A DNA stretch of 64,000 nucleotides from Bacteroidaceae bacterium HV4-6-C5C (GCA_007896885.1 VOIU01000002.1:1-64000); one strand, 5' to 3'; shown: positions 1 through 10,000, counted from the stretch's first letter. The notes: generated from the sequence alone by a model not told the origin. Numbers and translations: made by a program.

Positions 1-2
1 GT

Positions 3-221
3 TGGTACGAGGAGGTGGACAAATCAGGATTTCTATCCTTTGGCACAGTGGGAAGAACCATACAAACACATTACCTGAGAATCGTAGCCTTCTTCAAGAA
101 TCGTGCAACGAATGCGGCCAGCGAATCTTTTAATGCAAAAATTAAGCAATTCAGAGCACTACTCAGAGGAGTCAGGGATGTGTCCTTCTTCTTATTCAGA
201 TTATTGAAAATTTATGCTTAA
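3..221 (+). CDS. ISL3/ISAon1-type transposase, C-terminal fragment
   Basis: The reading frame is open from the window edge (W-Y-E-E-V-D...), so this is the tail of a longer protein and the internal GTG at 15 is not a real start. The end 'ASESFNAKIKQFRALLRG' followed by V-R-x-x-x-F-F-L-F-R-L is the typical C-terminus of the DDE_Tnp_ISL3 domain. The E-SFN-KIK segment carries the last acidic catalytic residue, followed by the conserved R-G-V-R motif. Whether the element is intact cannot be judged because the rest is outside the window. Confidence 0.75.
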   Translation, partial: WYEEVDKSGFLSFGTVGRTIQTHYLRIVAFFKNRATNAASESFNAKIKQFRALLRGVRDVSFFLFRLLKIYA

Positions 222-234
222 AATCGTAAGCCCT

Positions 235-270
235 CAGAATTTCGGTATGATCCAGAATTTCGGTATGATC
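235..270. repeat. Perfect 18-bp tandem direct repeat at the IS end
   Basis: CAGAATTTCGGTATGATC occurs twice head to tail (235-252, 253-270) with no spacer, just after the transposase stop codon. It is probably a doubled transposase-binding site in the right terminal repeat. Confidence 0.8.
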
Positions 271-316
271 CCCTTAAAACAGCATCAAATAGCATATAAA
301 ATGTATAAACACAAAA

Positions 317-339
317 AGCTGATGCAAATTGCATCAGCT
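317..339 (-). terminator. Intrinsic terminator after tRNA-Pro
   Basis: A perfect 11-bp hairpin (AGCTGATGCAA / TTGCATCAGCT with a single base between the arms) is followed on the minus strand by a T-run (complement of the A-run at 313-317). It lies 46 bases downstream of the minus-strand tRNA-Pro. Confidence 0.7.
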
Positions 340-384
340 CAATTCCATACTAAAATGCTGTAGATCAGCTACTTTTTACTCTGT

Positions 385-458
385 CGGGGTAGCGGGATTC
401 GAACCCACGACCCCCTGCTCCCAAAGCAGGTGCGCTAACCGGACTGCGCTACACCCCG
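385..458 (-). tRNA. tRNA-Pro (anticodon TGG)
   Basis: The 74-base gene folds into a cloverleaf. The 7-bp acceptor pairs CGGGGTG with TACCCCG (last pair G-T). The anticodon arm is CCTGC-ttTGGga-GCAGG and the T arm contains GGTTCGAATCC. No CCA is encoded. A -7 promoter element lies just upstream (483-490) and a hairpin terminator downstream, so it is probably a single-gene transcript. It sits next to an IS end, although the tRNA itself is intact. Confidence 0.95.
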
Positions 459-482
459 AGTGTTTGTTTTTTTTAGCGAGTG

Positions 483-512
483 CAAAGGTATAACAATTTT
501 CTTAATACCAAA
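483..512 (-). promoter_or_regulatory. Bacteroides-type promoter of tRNA-Pro
   Basis: On the minus strand TTTG (509-512) is separated by 18 bases from TACCTTTG (483-490). This matches the Bacteroides sigma-ABfr -33/-7 consensus (TTTG / TAnnTTTG). Transcription would begin near 476, shortly before the tRNA 5' end at 458. Confidence 0.65.
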
Positions 513-542
513 AGATTTCTGTGTTTTTTATTGCTTGTAAAA

Positions 543-1250
543 TCATATTTTTAGGTAAAAATCACGTGTTAGAAGGTTATATTCGTTGCTAAACTGATTG
601 TCTGTCAGTTTAATATGTAAATCTTGATCTTCGCATTTTTTTTCTTGAAAACTAAAAGAAAAAAGTATTCGGCGACATTGTTTTGATGGTTTTGTGTATA
701 CATTAAGCTTTCTAACAGGGAAAAATTTGTGCTTCCATGCGATATCTATTATGCTATTTTCCGCTTCTGCCGGGATAATAATATCAATAGTTCCTGTTTC
801 CGAAAGAAATTTTGATGCGGTAGCAAATAGTGATTCATAATTTAGACTTCCGACATGACGGGCTAACGAACGTTGCTGATTAGGGCTTTTTAATGCATCA
901 ACAAAATAGGGAGGATTGGAAACAATTAAGTCATATTTTTCTTGCGAAGTATATTTTTTAAAATCACAACATATAGCATTTATCCGATCGGACCAGATGG
1001 AATTCAAAAAGTTATTTTTTGCCTGAAGGAATGCTATCTCGTCAATCTCTATAGCATCTATTATTGCATTTGGGCTTCTTTGTGCAATCATTAAGCTGAT
1101 AAGTCCCGTGCCTGTTCCTACGTCTAATACTCTTTTTATGTTATTTGTGTTAGCCCATGCTCCTAATAGAACGCCGTCTGTGCCGACTTTCATTGCACAT
1201 TTATCATGCCATATAGTAAATTGTTTAAACTTAAAGTAAGGGTTTGGCAT
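543..1250 (-). CDS. trmN6: tRNA1(Val) (adenine37-N6)-methyltransferase
   Basis: This is a class I SAM-dependent methyltransferase that modifies A37 of tRNA-Val1. Visible motifs are the SAM-binding DVGTGTG at residues 43-49, an acidic motif after the next strand (IEID, about 67-70), and the adenine N6-methylase catalytic signature NPPY at 112-115. The N-terminus (FTIWHDKCAMKVGTDGVLLG) is typical of YfiC/TrmN6, and 235 aa is the usual length. A -7 element TAATTTTG on the minus strand (1273-1280) places transcription start about 15 bases before the ATG. It is divergent from lon. Confidence 0.88.
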   Translation of the reverse strand: MPNPYFKFKQFTIWHDKCAMKVGTDGVLLGAWANTNNIKRVLDVGTGTGLISLMIAQRSPNAIIDAIEIDEIAFLQAKNNFLNSIWSDRINAICCDFKKYTSQEKYDLIVSNPPYFVDALKSPNQQRSLARHVGSLNYESLFATASKFLSETGTIDIIIPAEAENSIIDIAWKHKFFPVRKLNVYTKPSKQCRRILFSFSFQEKKCEDQDLHIKLTDNQFSNEYNLLTRDFYLKI

Positions 1251-1272
1251 ATTTATTATTGTTTATTGGCAT

Positions 1273-1280
1273 CAAAATTA
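1273..1280 (-). promoter_or_regulatory. -7 element of trmN6
   Basis: The minus strand reads TAATTTTG, matching TAnnTTTG, about 22 bases upstream of the trmN6 ATG. No convincing -33 TTTG is seen at the right spacing. Confidence 0.45.
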
Positions 1281-1364
1281 TAGAAACGCCGCTATATCTT
1301 TGCAATTTTGGCATTGTTTTTGTGTTTTTATAGGGAAAGGCTTTCTACATAATGAAGAATAGCT

Positions 1365-1372
1365 TAACTTTG
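1365..1372 (+). promoter_or_regulatory. -7 element of the lon operon
   Basis: TAACTTTG matches TAnnTTTG and lies 50 bases upstream of the lon ATG. A second match, TATCTTTG at 1295-1302, could be an upstream promoter. Confidence 0.5.
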
Positions 1373-1422
1373 CAGGCGCTTTATAGGCCCTGTCAGTATG
1401 ACATAAACTTAAAAAGAATAAA

Positions 1423-3903
1423 ATGAAGAAAAGATTTTACCTAAGAGATACAGAAGAGGCAGAGGGAAACGGTTTTTCGGTTATAGCTGATTTTGAGGGA
1501 AATGAAGAACAATTAATGGACATAAATGTCGACGAGATACTTTCTATACTGCCTTTACGCAATATGGTTCTGTTTCCGGGAGTCTTTATGCCGGTTTCTG
1601 TAGGTCGTAAGTCTTCCTTAAAATTGGTTCGTGAAGCGAACAAAAAGGAAGCATATATAGGGGTTGTATGCCAAAAAACAGCCGATACAGAATCTCCTCT
1701 TTTTGATGATTTACACAATATTGGTACGGTAGGAAAGATTATTCGCATTCTAGAAATGCCGGATCAATCAACTACTGTCATTATTCAGGGCGTAAAACGC
1801 ATGAAACTGGAAAGCATCGTTGATACAGAGCCTTATTTAAAAGGCAATGTGCTTACTTTGCAAGAAGAGATTCCGGGAAAAGAAGATAGCGAATTCTTAG
1901 CATTAGTTGAAGCTTGCAAGGATCTGACTGTGCGCTATATAAAGTCTTCTGAAATGTTTCCGCAAGATTCGGCTTTTGCAATCAAAAATATTTCCAGTCC
2001 GATGTTCTTAGTGGATTTCATTTGTACAAACTTGCCTTTAAAGAAAGATGAAAAAATAGAATTACTTCAGATAAATTCTTTACGGGAACGTACTTACCGT
2101 TTATTGGAGATATTGAATAGGGAAGTACAGCTTGCCGAAATAAAGGAATCTATCCAGTTGCGAGCTCGTGAAGATATAGACCAGCAACAACGTGAATATT
2201 TCCTTCAACAGCAAATCAAAACTATTCAAGATGAATTAGGTGGAGGGACTCAAGAACAGGAAATAGAGGAAATGCGTAAGAAAGCCAACTCTGTAAAATG
2301 GAGTAAAGAAGTTAGAGACGCTTTTTTGAAGGAAGTTGATAAATTAGAACGTACTCATCCTCAATCACCTGATTATAGTGTACAGTTGAATTATCTGCAG
2401 ACAATGCTCAGTTTGCCATGGGGTATTTATTCTACTGATAACTTAAATCTGAGTAATGCAGAGAAGACTTTGAACAAAGATCACTACGGTCTGGAAAAGG
2501 TTAAAGAACGCATATTGGAACATTTAGCTGTCCTGAAGTTAAAAAGGGACATGAAGTCACCTATTATCTGCCTATATGGTCCTCCGGGAGTTGGTAAGAC
2601 TTCTTTGGGGCGTTCTATTGCGGCAGCATTAAAACGGAAATATATACGGATGTCTTTAGGTGGAGTACATGACGAAGCTGAAATACGAGGACATCGTAAA
2701 ACTTATATCGGTGCCATGCCGGGACGTATTATTAAGAGTTTGATCAAGGCAGGGTCATCAAATCCCGTATTCATCCTAGATGAAATAGATAAAGTCAGCG
2801 CTGACAGACAGGGAGATCCTTCTTCTGCATTACTTGAGGTATTGGATCCGGAACAAAACTCCACATTCCATGACAACTTCCTTGATGTGGATTACGATCT
2901 ATCTAAAGTAATGTTTATTGCTACGGCGAATAATCTTAATACCATACCCGGTCCATTGCTTGATCGTATGGAATTGATAGAGGTAAGTGGTTATATTACA
3001 GAAGAAAAGATAGAAATAGCTCGTCGACATCTTTTGCCAAAAGAATTGGAAAATAACGGGTTGAAGAAGAATGATATAAAAATACCCAGGAATACTCTTG
3101 AAGTCATTATCGAGTCGTATACCCGCGAAAGCGGTGTACGCGAACTGGAAAAGAAAATCAGCAAAATACTTAGAAAAGCTGCTCGTCAGTACGCAACTGA
3201 TGGAGTGTTTAAAAAACAGGAGATTAAGCCTTCCGATTTATATGAATTCTTAGGTTCACCTGAATATTCACGTGATAAATATCAAGGAAATGAATATGCC
3301 GGAGTTGTGACAGGTCTTGCATGGACTGCCGTTGGAGGAGAGATTTTATTCGTTGAGACCAGCTTAAGTCGCGGTAAGGGTGGGCGGCTTACATTGACCG
3401 GTAATCTCGGTGATGTAATGAAAGAATCCGCTATGCTGGCTTTGGAATATATTAAAGCACATGCTTCCATACTCGATTTGGATGAAGATGTATTCGACAA
3501 CTGGAATATTCATGTGCATGTTCCCGAAGGTGCAATACCTAAAGACGGGCCTTCTGCCGGTATAACTATGGCAACATCTTTGGCATCTGCATTGACCCAG
3601 CGCAAAGTAAAAGCTAATATTGCTATGACCGGTGAGATAACTCTTCGCGGGAAGGTGCTTCCTGTCGGTGGTATTAAAGAAAAGATACTGGCTGCAAAAC
3701 GTGCGGGTATTAAGGAGATTATTCTGAGTGAAGAAAACAAGAAGAACATAGAGGAAATTCAGGATCTTTATATAAAAGGACTTGTGTTTCATTATGTAAG
3801 AGACATAAAAGAGGTATTTGCGCTTGCGTTGACCGATGAGAAAGTCACTGATGCCATCACTCTCTCTACAAAGAAAGAAAAGACAGAAAGTAAGGAAGCA
3901 TGA
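1423..3903 (+). CDS. lon: ATP-dependent Lon protease
   Basis: Lon is a cytoplasmic AAA+ serine protease that degrades misfolded and regulatory proteins. The order is an N-terminal LON substrate-binding domain (about 35-240), a coiled-coil linker, the AAA module with Walker A GPPGVGKT at 386-393 and Walker B FILDEIDK, then the protease domain. The protease domain has the catalytic serine 711 in PKDGPSAG and the dyad lysine in GGIKEKI (749-755). The 826 aa length is normal for the family. Its last four bases overlap the tgt start (ATGA), so the two are translationally coupled. No frame damage is seen. Confidence 0.97.
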   Translation: MKKRFYLRDTEEAEGNGFSVIADFEGNEEQLMDINVDEILSILPLRNMVLFPGVFMPVSVGRKSSLKLVREANKKEAYIGVVCQKTADTESPLFDDLHNIGTVGKIIRILEMPDQSTTVIIQGVKRMKLESIVDTEPYLKGNVLTLQEEIPGKEDSEFLALVEACKDLTVRYIKSSEMFPQDSAFAIKNISSPMFLVDFICTNLPLKKDEKIELLQINSLRERTYRLLEILNREVQLAEIKESIQLRAREDIDQQQREYFLQQQIKTIQDELGGGTQEQEIEEMRKKANSVKWSKEVRDAFLKEVDKLERTHPQSPDYSVQLNYLQTMLSLPWGIYSTDNLNLSNAEKTLNKDHYGLEKVKERILEHLAVLKLKRDMKSPIICLYGPPGVGKTSLGRSIAAALKRKYIRMSLGGVHDEAEIRGHRKTYIGAMPGRIIKSLIKAGSSNPVFILDEIDKVSADRQGDPSSALLEVLDPEQNSTFHDNFLDVDYDLSKVMFIATANNLNTIPGPLLDRMELIEVSGYITEEKIEIARRHLLPKELENNGLKKNDIKIPRNTLEVIIESYTRESGVRELEKKISKILRKAARQYATDGVFKKQEIKPSDLYEFLGSPEYSRDKYQGNEYAGVVTGLAWTAVGGEILFVETSLSRGKGGRLTLTGNLGDVMKESAMLALEYIKAHASILDLDEDVFDNWNIHVHVPEGAIPKDGPSAGITMATSLASALTQRKVKANIAMTGEITLRGKVLPVGGIKEKILAAKRAGIKEIILSEENKKNIEEIQDLYIKGLVFHYVRDIKEVFALALTDEKVTDAITLSTKKEKTESKEA

Positions 3904-5030
3904 CGTTTGAATTACAATACACAGACAGCAAAAGCAATGCTCGTGCCGGACTGATATCAACTGATCATGGCCAGATTCAAACTCCAATATTCATGCCTGT
4001 AGGTACTGCAGGGAGTGTAAAGGGAGTTCATCAGACCGAATTGAAAGAGGATATTAAGGCGCAAATCATATTGGGTAATACTTATCATTTATATTTGCGC
4101 CCGGGGCTCGATGTTATTGAGAATGCTGGTGGCTTACATAAGTTTAATGGATTTGATCGCCCCATGCTGACAGATAGTGGGGGCTTTCAAGTCTTTTCTT
4201 TGTCAAGCATCCGTAAATTAAGGGAAGAAGGAGCTGAATTCCGTTCACATATTGATGGAAGTAAACACGTGTTTACTCCTGAAAAAGTGATGGATATAGA
4301 GCGTACTATCGGAGCTGATATAATGATGGCATTTGATGAATGTCCACCGGGAACATCCGATTATCAATATGCAAAGAAATCTCTTGGATTGACTCATCGT
4401 TGGCTCGATCGTTGCATAAAGAGATTTAATGAAACCGAACCTAAATATGGATATCATCAGGCTTTGTTTCCTATAGTACAGGGATGTGTCTATCCGGATT
4501 TGCGTAAACAGTCGGCAGAGTTTGTTGCTTCAAAGGAAGCCGAAGGAAATGCTATCGGAGGATTGGCTGTTGGTGAACCTGTAGAAAAGATGTATGAAAT
4601 GATAGAGGTCGTGAATGAAATCCTTCCAAAGGATAAGCCACGATATCTAATGGGGGTTGGTACTCCGGTTAACATACTCGAAGGTATAGAGCGGGGAGTG
4701 GACATGTTCGACTGTGTGATGCCTACCCGCAATGGACGAAACGGGATGCTATTTACCAAAGACGGCATTATCAATATGAGGAATAAAAAATGGGAAATGG
4801 ATTTCTCTCCCATTGAAGCGGATGGTGCTTCTATTGTAGACACTCTCTATAATAAAGCATATTTAAGGCATTTATTTCATGCACAAGAGTTACTGGCTAT
4901 GCAAATTGCTTCTATACATAACCTCGCATTTTACTTATGGCTCGTTGGTGAAGCAAGAAAACATATAATTGCCGGAGATTTCTCTGTGTGGAAACCGATG
5001 ATGGTGAAACGTGTATCTACCAGATTATGA
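3900..5030 (+). CDS. tgt: tRNA-guanine(34) transglycosylase lacking the zinc cysteines
   Basis: Tgt exchanges G34 in GUN-anticodon tRNAs for a queuosine precursor. The sequence has SGGFQVFSL, GGLAVGE and the catalytic aspartate D271 in FDCVMPTRNGRNG. Its length of 376 aa is typical. In other bacterial enzymes a structural zinc is bound by C-x-C-x2-C plus a histidine 26 residues later. Here the three cysteine positions are G309, S311 and D314, while H340 is kept in exact register. The gene is coupled to lon (ATGA overlap) and to the permease that follows (ATGA overlap at 5027-5030). The fold looks intact, so activity without zinc, or with another stabilising contact, is inferred. Confidence 0.93.
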   Translation: MTFELQYTDSKSNARAGLISTDHGQIQTPIFMPVGTAGSVKGVHQTELKEDIKAQIILGNTYHLYLRPGLDVIENAGGLHKFNGFDRPMLTDSGGFQVFSLSSIRKLREEGAEFRSHIDGSKHVFTPEKVMDIERTIGADIMMAFDECPPGTSDYQYAKKSLGLTHRWLDRCIKRFNETEPKYGYHQALFPIVQGCVYPDLRKQSAEFVASKEAEGNAIGGLAVGEPVEKMYEMIEVVNEILPKDKPRYLMGVGTPVNILEGIERGVDMFDCVMPTRNGRNGMLFTKDGIINMRNKKWEMDFSPIEADGASIVDTLYNKAYLRHLFHAQELLAMQIASIHNLAFYLWLVGEARKHIIAGDFSVWKPMMVKRVSTRL

Positions 5031-6184
5031 AAAAACCAAACTGGAATATAAAAGCGAGGGCCAGAAGACTTCTCAGAAACCCGTTTAAAGGTGAAGGAAA
5101 GTTTTTGAAGAAACTTGATTACTATATTATTAAGAAGTTTCTTGGCACTTATGTTTTTGCAATAGCGCTGATTATCTCCATTGCTGTTGTATTCGATTTT
5201 AATGAAAAGATGGACCGCTTTATGTCCCATAATGCGCCATGGAAGGCTATTGTCTTTAATTATTATTTGAATTTTATTCCTTATTTCGCTAATCTGTTTA
5301 GCCCATTATTTGTATTTATTGCGGTAATCTTCTTTACTTCAAAATTAGCTGAAAATTCAGAGATTATCGCTATGTTTTCAACGGGTATGAGTTTCAAACG
5401 CATGCTTCGTCCATACATGGTATCTGCTGCTATCATTGCAATTGTTACCTTTGCCTTGGGATCTTATATCATACCCAAAGGGAGTGTAACCCGTATTAAT
5501 TTTGAAGATAAATATTACAAACCCCGTAAAAGTACTACAGCCCGTAATATACAGCTGGAAGTTGATTCGGGGGTAATAGCTTATATAGAGCGGTTTGAAG
5601 ATTTCAGCAAGACTGGTTATCATTTTTCTCTTGATAAATTTGAAGGCAAACAGCTTGTTTCACACTTAACTGCTAATTCCATTACTTATGATACGACATC
5701 CGTACATAAATGGATTGTCAATGGTTACATGATTCGTGAGATTAACGGGCTGAGAGAACACATCACTAAAGGTGAGAAAATAGATACCACACTCTTTATG
5801 GAGCCCGCGGACTTCCTGATTATGAAGAATCAGCAAGAAATGTTGAGCAGCCCTCAACTAAGCAATTATATCGATCGACAGAGACAACGGGGATTTGCCA
5901 ATATCAAAGAATTTGAAATAGAATATCATAAGCGAATAGCCATGTCATTTGCCTCTTTTATTCTTACGATAATCGGAGTATCTCTTTCTTCCAAAAGGAC
6001 AAAAGGAGGAATGGGACTACATTTGGGGATAGGTTTGGCTTTAAGTTTCTCGTATATCCTTTTCCAAACCATTGCTTCCACTTTTGCCATTAACGGCAAT
6101 GTGCCGCCATTTATAGCAGTTTGGATTCCCAATATACTCTATGCTTTTATTGCATTTTATTTATATCGAAGGGCGCCAAAATAA
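5027..6184 (+). CDS. LptF/LptG (YjgP/YjgQ) family permease
   Basis: This inner-membrane permease family works with LptB to pull lipopolysaccharide out of the inner membrane. The sequence begins with a basic stretch, then YYIIKKFLGTYVFAIALIISIAV as the first membrane segment. Further segments follow near residues 60-90 and 105-125, then a periplasmic beta-jellyroll domain and three C-terminal segments, which is the YjgP/YjgQ layout. The chosen ATG at 5027 overlaps the tgt stop as ATGA. An earlier in-frame ATG at 4988 would give a 43-base overlap and adds a poorly fitting N-terminus. LptF and LptG cannot be told apart here. Confidence 0.85.
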   Translation: MKKPNWNIKARARRLLRNPFKGEGKFLKKLDYYIIKKFLGTYVFAIALIISIAVVFDFNEKMDRFMSHNAPWKAIVFNYYLNFIPYFANLFSPLFVFIAVIFFTSKLAENSEIIAMFSTGMSFKRMLRPYMVSAAIIAIVTFALGSYIIPKGSVTRINFEDKYYKPRKSTTARNIQLEVDSGVIAYIERFEDFSKTGYHFSLDKFEGKQLVSHLTANSITYDTTSVHKWIVNGYMIREINGLREHITKGEKIDTTLFMEPADFLIMKNQQEMLSSPQLSNYIDRQRQRGFANIKEFEIEYHKRIAMSFASFILTIIGVSLSSKRTKGGMGLHLGIGLALSFSYILFQTIASTFAINGNVPPFIAVWIPNILYAFIAFYLYRRAPK

Positions 6185-6216
6185 ATTAAAATATAGAAAC
6201 GAGAACATATTTCCAT

Positions 6217-6224
6217 TATATTTG
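6217..6224 (+). promoter_or_regulatory. Possible -7 element before the HYC_CC_PP gene
   Basis: TATATTTG matches TAnnTTTG. Transcription from it would begin only a few bases before the ATG at 6235, so the mRNA would be nearly leaderless if this is the true promoter. Confidence 0.35.
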
Positions 6225-6234
6225 TTCCCGAAAT

Positions 6235-6681
6235 ATGAAGCGAACAATTTCCATATTACTTCTTCTCTTGATGTTGGTCATTAGTGTACGGCCAATGATG
6301 AGCATGCATTTTTGCCAGGGGAAGATGTCTTCGGTAAGCTTATTGAAAGCTACCGGAGATCATTCATGCTGCGGTGGCATGAATGCAGATATGGAGAAGA
6401 GTTCGAAGAATGTTTCTGTTGCTTCTCATTTTGTGGACGATCATGATACTTGCTGTAAAACCGAAAAGGTATATGTCGCTACTGATAACTTCAATTCGCA
6501 AGTAGAACTTTCCATAGCTAAATTGCTACCTTCGTTTGTTTATGTAGGTTTGATATTTAAATATCTTATAAATATAACAGAGCCCGAATCTCTAATAAAG
6601 GCTCATATTTTTTCTCCTCCCGATAAACTGAGTAAGAAAAGCGTTGATTTACTTGCTCTAATCTGTACTTTTCAAATTTAA
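6235..6681 (+). CDS. HYC_CC_PP family secreted protein of the copper locus
   Basis: This small exported protein (148 aa) starts with a signal peptide (MKRTISILLLLLMLVISV). It has the family's ordered landmarks: HFC (in place of HYC) near residues 22-24, a CC pair in DHSCCGGM, a second CC in DTCCKTEKV, and a C-terminal FSPPDKL. A central hydrophobic segment (LLPSFVYVGLIFKYLI) may be membrane-associated. The biochemical role is not known. Family members commonly sit next to CusA-type efflux genes in Bacteroidota, as here, and the paired Cys/His/Met residues suggest metal or thiol chemistry (inference). Confidence 0.75.
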   Translation: MKRTISILLLLLMLVISVRPMMSMHFCQGKMSSVSLLKATGDHSCCGGMNADMEKSSKNVSVASHFVDDHDTCCKTEKVYVATDNFNSQVELSIAKLLPSFVYVGLIFKYLINITEPESLIKAHIFSPPDKLSKKSVDLLALICTFQI

Positions 6682-7055
6682 AATTAGGAGAAAGATGTCT
6701 CAAAACTCTATCTTCTGAGTTTTTATTCCTTCTACAAATGCTTTAGATAGGGTAATTTTCAGTTTTTAGAAACTTTGATACACTCTTCATCTATTTCTTT
6801 GTATTGCGGGAATTTATATAATGGATTTTCTGCAATGCCATCTTTTCGTATCCATCTGTATCTGATGTTTCTTCCTGAGATTGTAAATAAGTGCCACTTG
6901 TTGGCATGATTTATTATACTCTGATTGAACATAAGTAGTTAATAAACTATTATTTAAGGAGATGCAGGGTGTCTATAATCAGATTGATATATAATAACTT
7001 ATCTCAGTCTGAACTTCAAGTAAATAAATATATCTATTAATAAAACCGCTGAGAT
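6682..7055. other. Intergenic region before cusA with a weak hairpin and a possible small minus-strand ORF
   Basis: 374 bases lie between the HYC_CC_PP gene and the RND pump. A weak hairpin AAAACTC/GAGTTTT (about 6701-6724) may reduce read-through. The middle holds an open 57-codon minus-strand frame (listed separately). No good -7 element is seen directly before the pump start. Confidence 0.5.
6759..6932 (-). CDS. Possible small hypothetical protein (57 aa)
   Basis: A complete ATG-to-TGA frame on the minus strand encodes a 57-residue basic, aromatic-rich peptide (it contains RNIRYRWIRKDG and ends IKVSKN). It has no signal peptide or membrane segment and no family I recognise. It occupies most of an otherwise unexplained gap between two plus-strand genes of the copper cluster. 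It could be a real small gene, the remnant of a larger one, or chance. Confidence 0.25.
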   Translation of the reverse strand: MFNQSIINHANKWHLFTISGRNIRYRWIRKDGIAENPLYKFPQYKEIDEECIKVSKN

Positions 7056-10000
7056 ATGCTTAATAGAATAATAAAATATTTTCTGGATAACAGATTGATA
7101 AGCATTCTACTGCTTATCGTAGTTGTAGTGTGGGGCTTATCGACAGCACCATTCAATTGGCATGGAGGGCTACTCCCGCGTGATCCGGTGCCTGTGGATG
7201 CAATCCCCGATATAGGTGAGAACCAACAAATTGTAGCAACCGAGTGGATGGGAAGATCTCCTAAAGATATACAGGAGCAAGTCACTTATCCGCTGACCAC
7301 CGCTTTATTGGGAATACCCGGTGTAAAGACCATTAGAAGTAGTTCCATGTTCGGCATGTCCTTCATCTATATTATATTTAATGATAATGTCGAATTTTAT
7401 TGGAGCCGATCAAGAATTCTAGAGAAGTTGAACTCTCTTCCATCCGGTACTTTACCGAGCGGCGTGCAACCGGCATTGGGCCCTGATGCCACAGCTCTCG
7501 GGCAGATATTCTGGTATACACTCGAAGGGCGAAATCCAAAGACCGGTAAGCCTACAGGTGGATGGGACCCCGAAGAGCTTAGGACAATTCAAGACTTTTA
7601 TGCCAAATATTCACTATCTTCTGCCGAAGGTGTTTCCGAGGTTGCATCTATTGGCGGTTACGTGAAGGAATATCAAGTAGAGATTAACCCTGATGCTATG
7701 AGGGCATATAAGGTGTCGGTCATGGAAGTGATGAATGCTGTGCAAAAGAGCAACCTTGATATTGGTGCGGAGACCATCGAACTGAATAAGGTCGAATACC
7801 TTGTGAGGGGATTGGGGTATATTAAGAATATAGCGGATCTTGAGAATGCCGTGATCACTGTCCGCAATGGTGTTCCGGTAAGAGTAAAAGATGTGGCTTT
7901 TGTCAATCTGGGACCGGCTACACGTCGCGGAGGACTTGATAAAGAGGGCGTGGAAGCAGTAGGCGGTGTAGTGGTAGCCCGTTATGGCTCCAATCCTATG
8001 CAAGTCATCAATAATGTGAAAGATAAAATCAAAGAGATGGAGGCCGGTCTTCCTCAAAAGACACTCGCCGACGGAACTGTGTCGAAGGTTACTGTGGTGC
8101 CTTTCTACGACCGTTCCGGCTTGATACGGGAGACTGTAGGTACATTGGAAACGGCTCTTTCTCATGAAATTCTGATCTGTATTATCGTTGTAATTGTACT
8201 GGTACTTAACCTTAGGGCATCCGTTATTATTTCCAGTATATTGCCCATAGCGGTTCTTGCGACTTTCATTATCATGAAATATGTGGGGGTGGAAGCTAAT
8301 ATTGTAGCCTTATCCGGTATTGCCATTGCCATTGGGGTGATGGTTGATATTGGCGTAGTTTTCGTCGAGAGCATTATCCGGCGCTTGGAAGAAGAAAAAG
8401 ATAAAGGAGTGCCCAAAGGAAAGGCATTGGCTGCTTTAATCTATAGCAGTGTGAGTGAAGTCTCCGGTGCATTATCTACAGCTATGCTGACCACAATAAT
8501 CAGCTTCTTGCCTGTTTTTGCCATGGAAGCACAAGAGGGTAAGCTATTTAAGCCATTGGCGTATACCAAAACGTTTGCTCTTCTTTCAGCTTTTATGTTG
8601 GGAGTTGCCATGCTGCCTACCATTGCTTATTACATATTCTCTTGGAGAATCACTTCGAAGCAAGTGCGGAAAGCAGGTAATATTGTCTTAATGGCAGGTG
8701 GTATAGGATTGTTGATTCTTACAGGCAATTGGGCTAGCTTGGCTTTAACTCTACTTGGAGCAAACAATTATTTCGCTTCGCATTGGAAGAATAAAAAAAT
8801 TGCCACTTATATCAATATCGGAATAGTGCTCTTTACAGCGGTCTATTACCTTGCTGTAGAGTGGTTACCGGTTGGGACACAAGCCCGGTTACCGATTAAT
8901 CTGGTGTTTGTCGTACTGGTTATAGCTGTTATACTCGGCATACTCTGGTTTTTGGTATTTTATTATGAGCGTATTTTACGTTGGTGTCTGGCACATCGTT
9001 GGAAATTTATGCTTATCCCTCTGTTTACCCTTTTATTCGGGACTCTTATTTGGATCGGGTTCGACAAAACTTTTGGTTTTGTAGCTAAGGGATTTGAAGT
9101 TGTGGGCTGGGATACCTTCCGGCAAACGCACTTCTGGCAGGCGTCTACTAAAAAGTTTCCCGGTGTAGGCGAGGAGTTTATGCCCAGTCTTAACGAAGGA
9201 TCTTTCCTGCTGATGCCAACAAGTATGCCACATACGGGTATTGAGCAGAACTTGAACTATATTGAGACACTGGATAAACGCATCTCCAATATACCCGAGA
9301 TAGAAAGTAGTGTCGGTAAATGGGGAAGGGTAAATTCCGCCCTCGACCCTGCACCGGTACAGATGTTTGAGAATACAATCAACTATCGTCCGGAGTATAT
9401 TTTGGATGAGAATGGACATCGGGAAAAGTTTAAGGTCAATGGGAAAGGAGAATTCGTGCTTATAGATGGCTCTACTTACAATCTGGCAAAAGGGTTCAGG
9501 TTAATACCTGAAGACAGCCTTATTGTGGATGCCCATGGAGATTATTTCAGGCAATGGCGACCGGAAATTAAAAACACGAATGATATATGGCAGGGAATAG
9601 TCAATGTCACTCACTTACCGGGATTGACGTCCGCTCCTAAATTACAGCCTATTGAAGCCCGCCTGGTGATGTTATCTACGGGTATGCGTGCTCCGATGGG
9701 GGTAAAAGTTTCAGGACCCGATCTGGAGTCAATAGAACAAGGAGGAAAGGCACTGGAAGCTGCATTGAAGAGTGTTCCTTCGGTACTCCCTTCAACAGTA
9801 TTCTATGACCGTGCCGTAGGTGCTCCCTACGTGGAAATTAAGTTGAACAGGCAAAGTATGGCACGTTATGGAATCACGGTAGTCGACTTGCAGGAGGTGA
9901 TTGGTGCGGCAGTAGGAGGCATGCCTCTTACCACTACAGTCGAAGGTCGTGAGCGTTTCCCTGTCCGGTTGAGATATCCGAGGGAATTAAGGGATAATCC

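Larger units (their letters stand above)
1..274 (+). mobile_element. Right end of an ISL3/ISAon1-type insertion sequence, cut by the window edge
   Basis: The element consists of the C-terminal end of a transposase (stop at 219-221) followed by 14 bases and then a perfect 18-bp tandem direct repeat (CAGAATTTCGGTATGATC at 235-252 and 253-270). The repeat is probably part of the terminal inverted repeat bound by the transposase. The left end lies outside the window, so the full inverted repeat and any target duplication cannot be seen. The outer boundary near 274 is inferred. Confidence 0.6.

Noticed and set aside
3364..3987. 207-codon minus-strand frame over lon
   Set aside because: lon is intact and clearly coding on the other strand, so this is a shadow frame.
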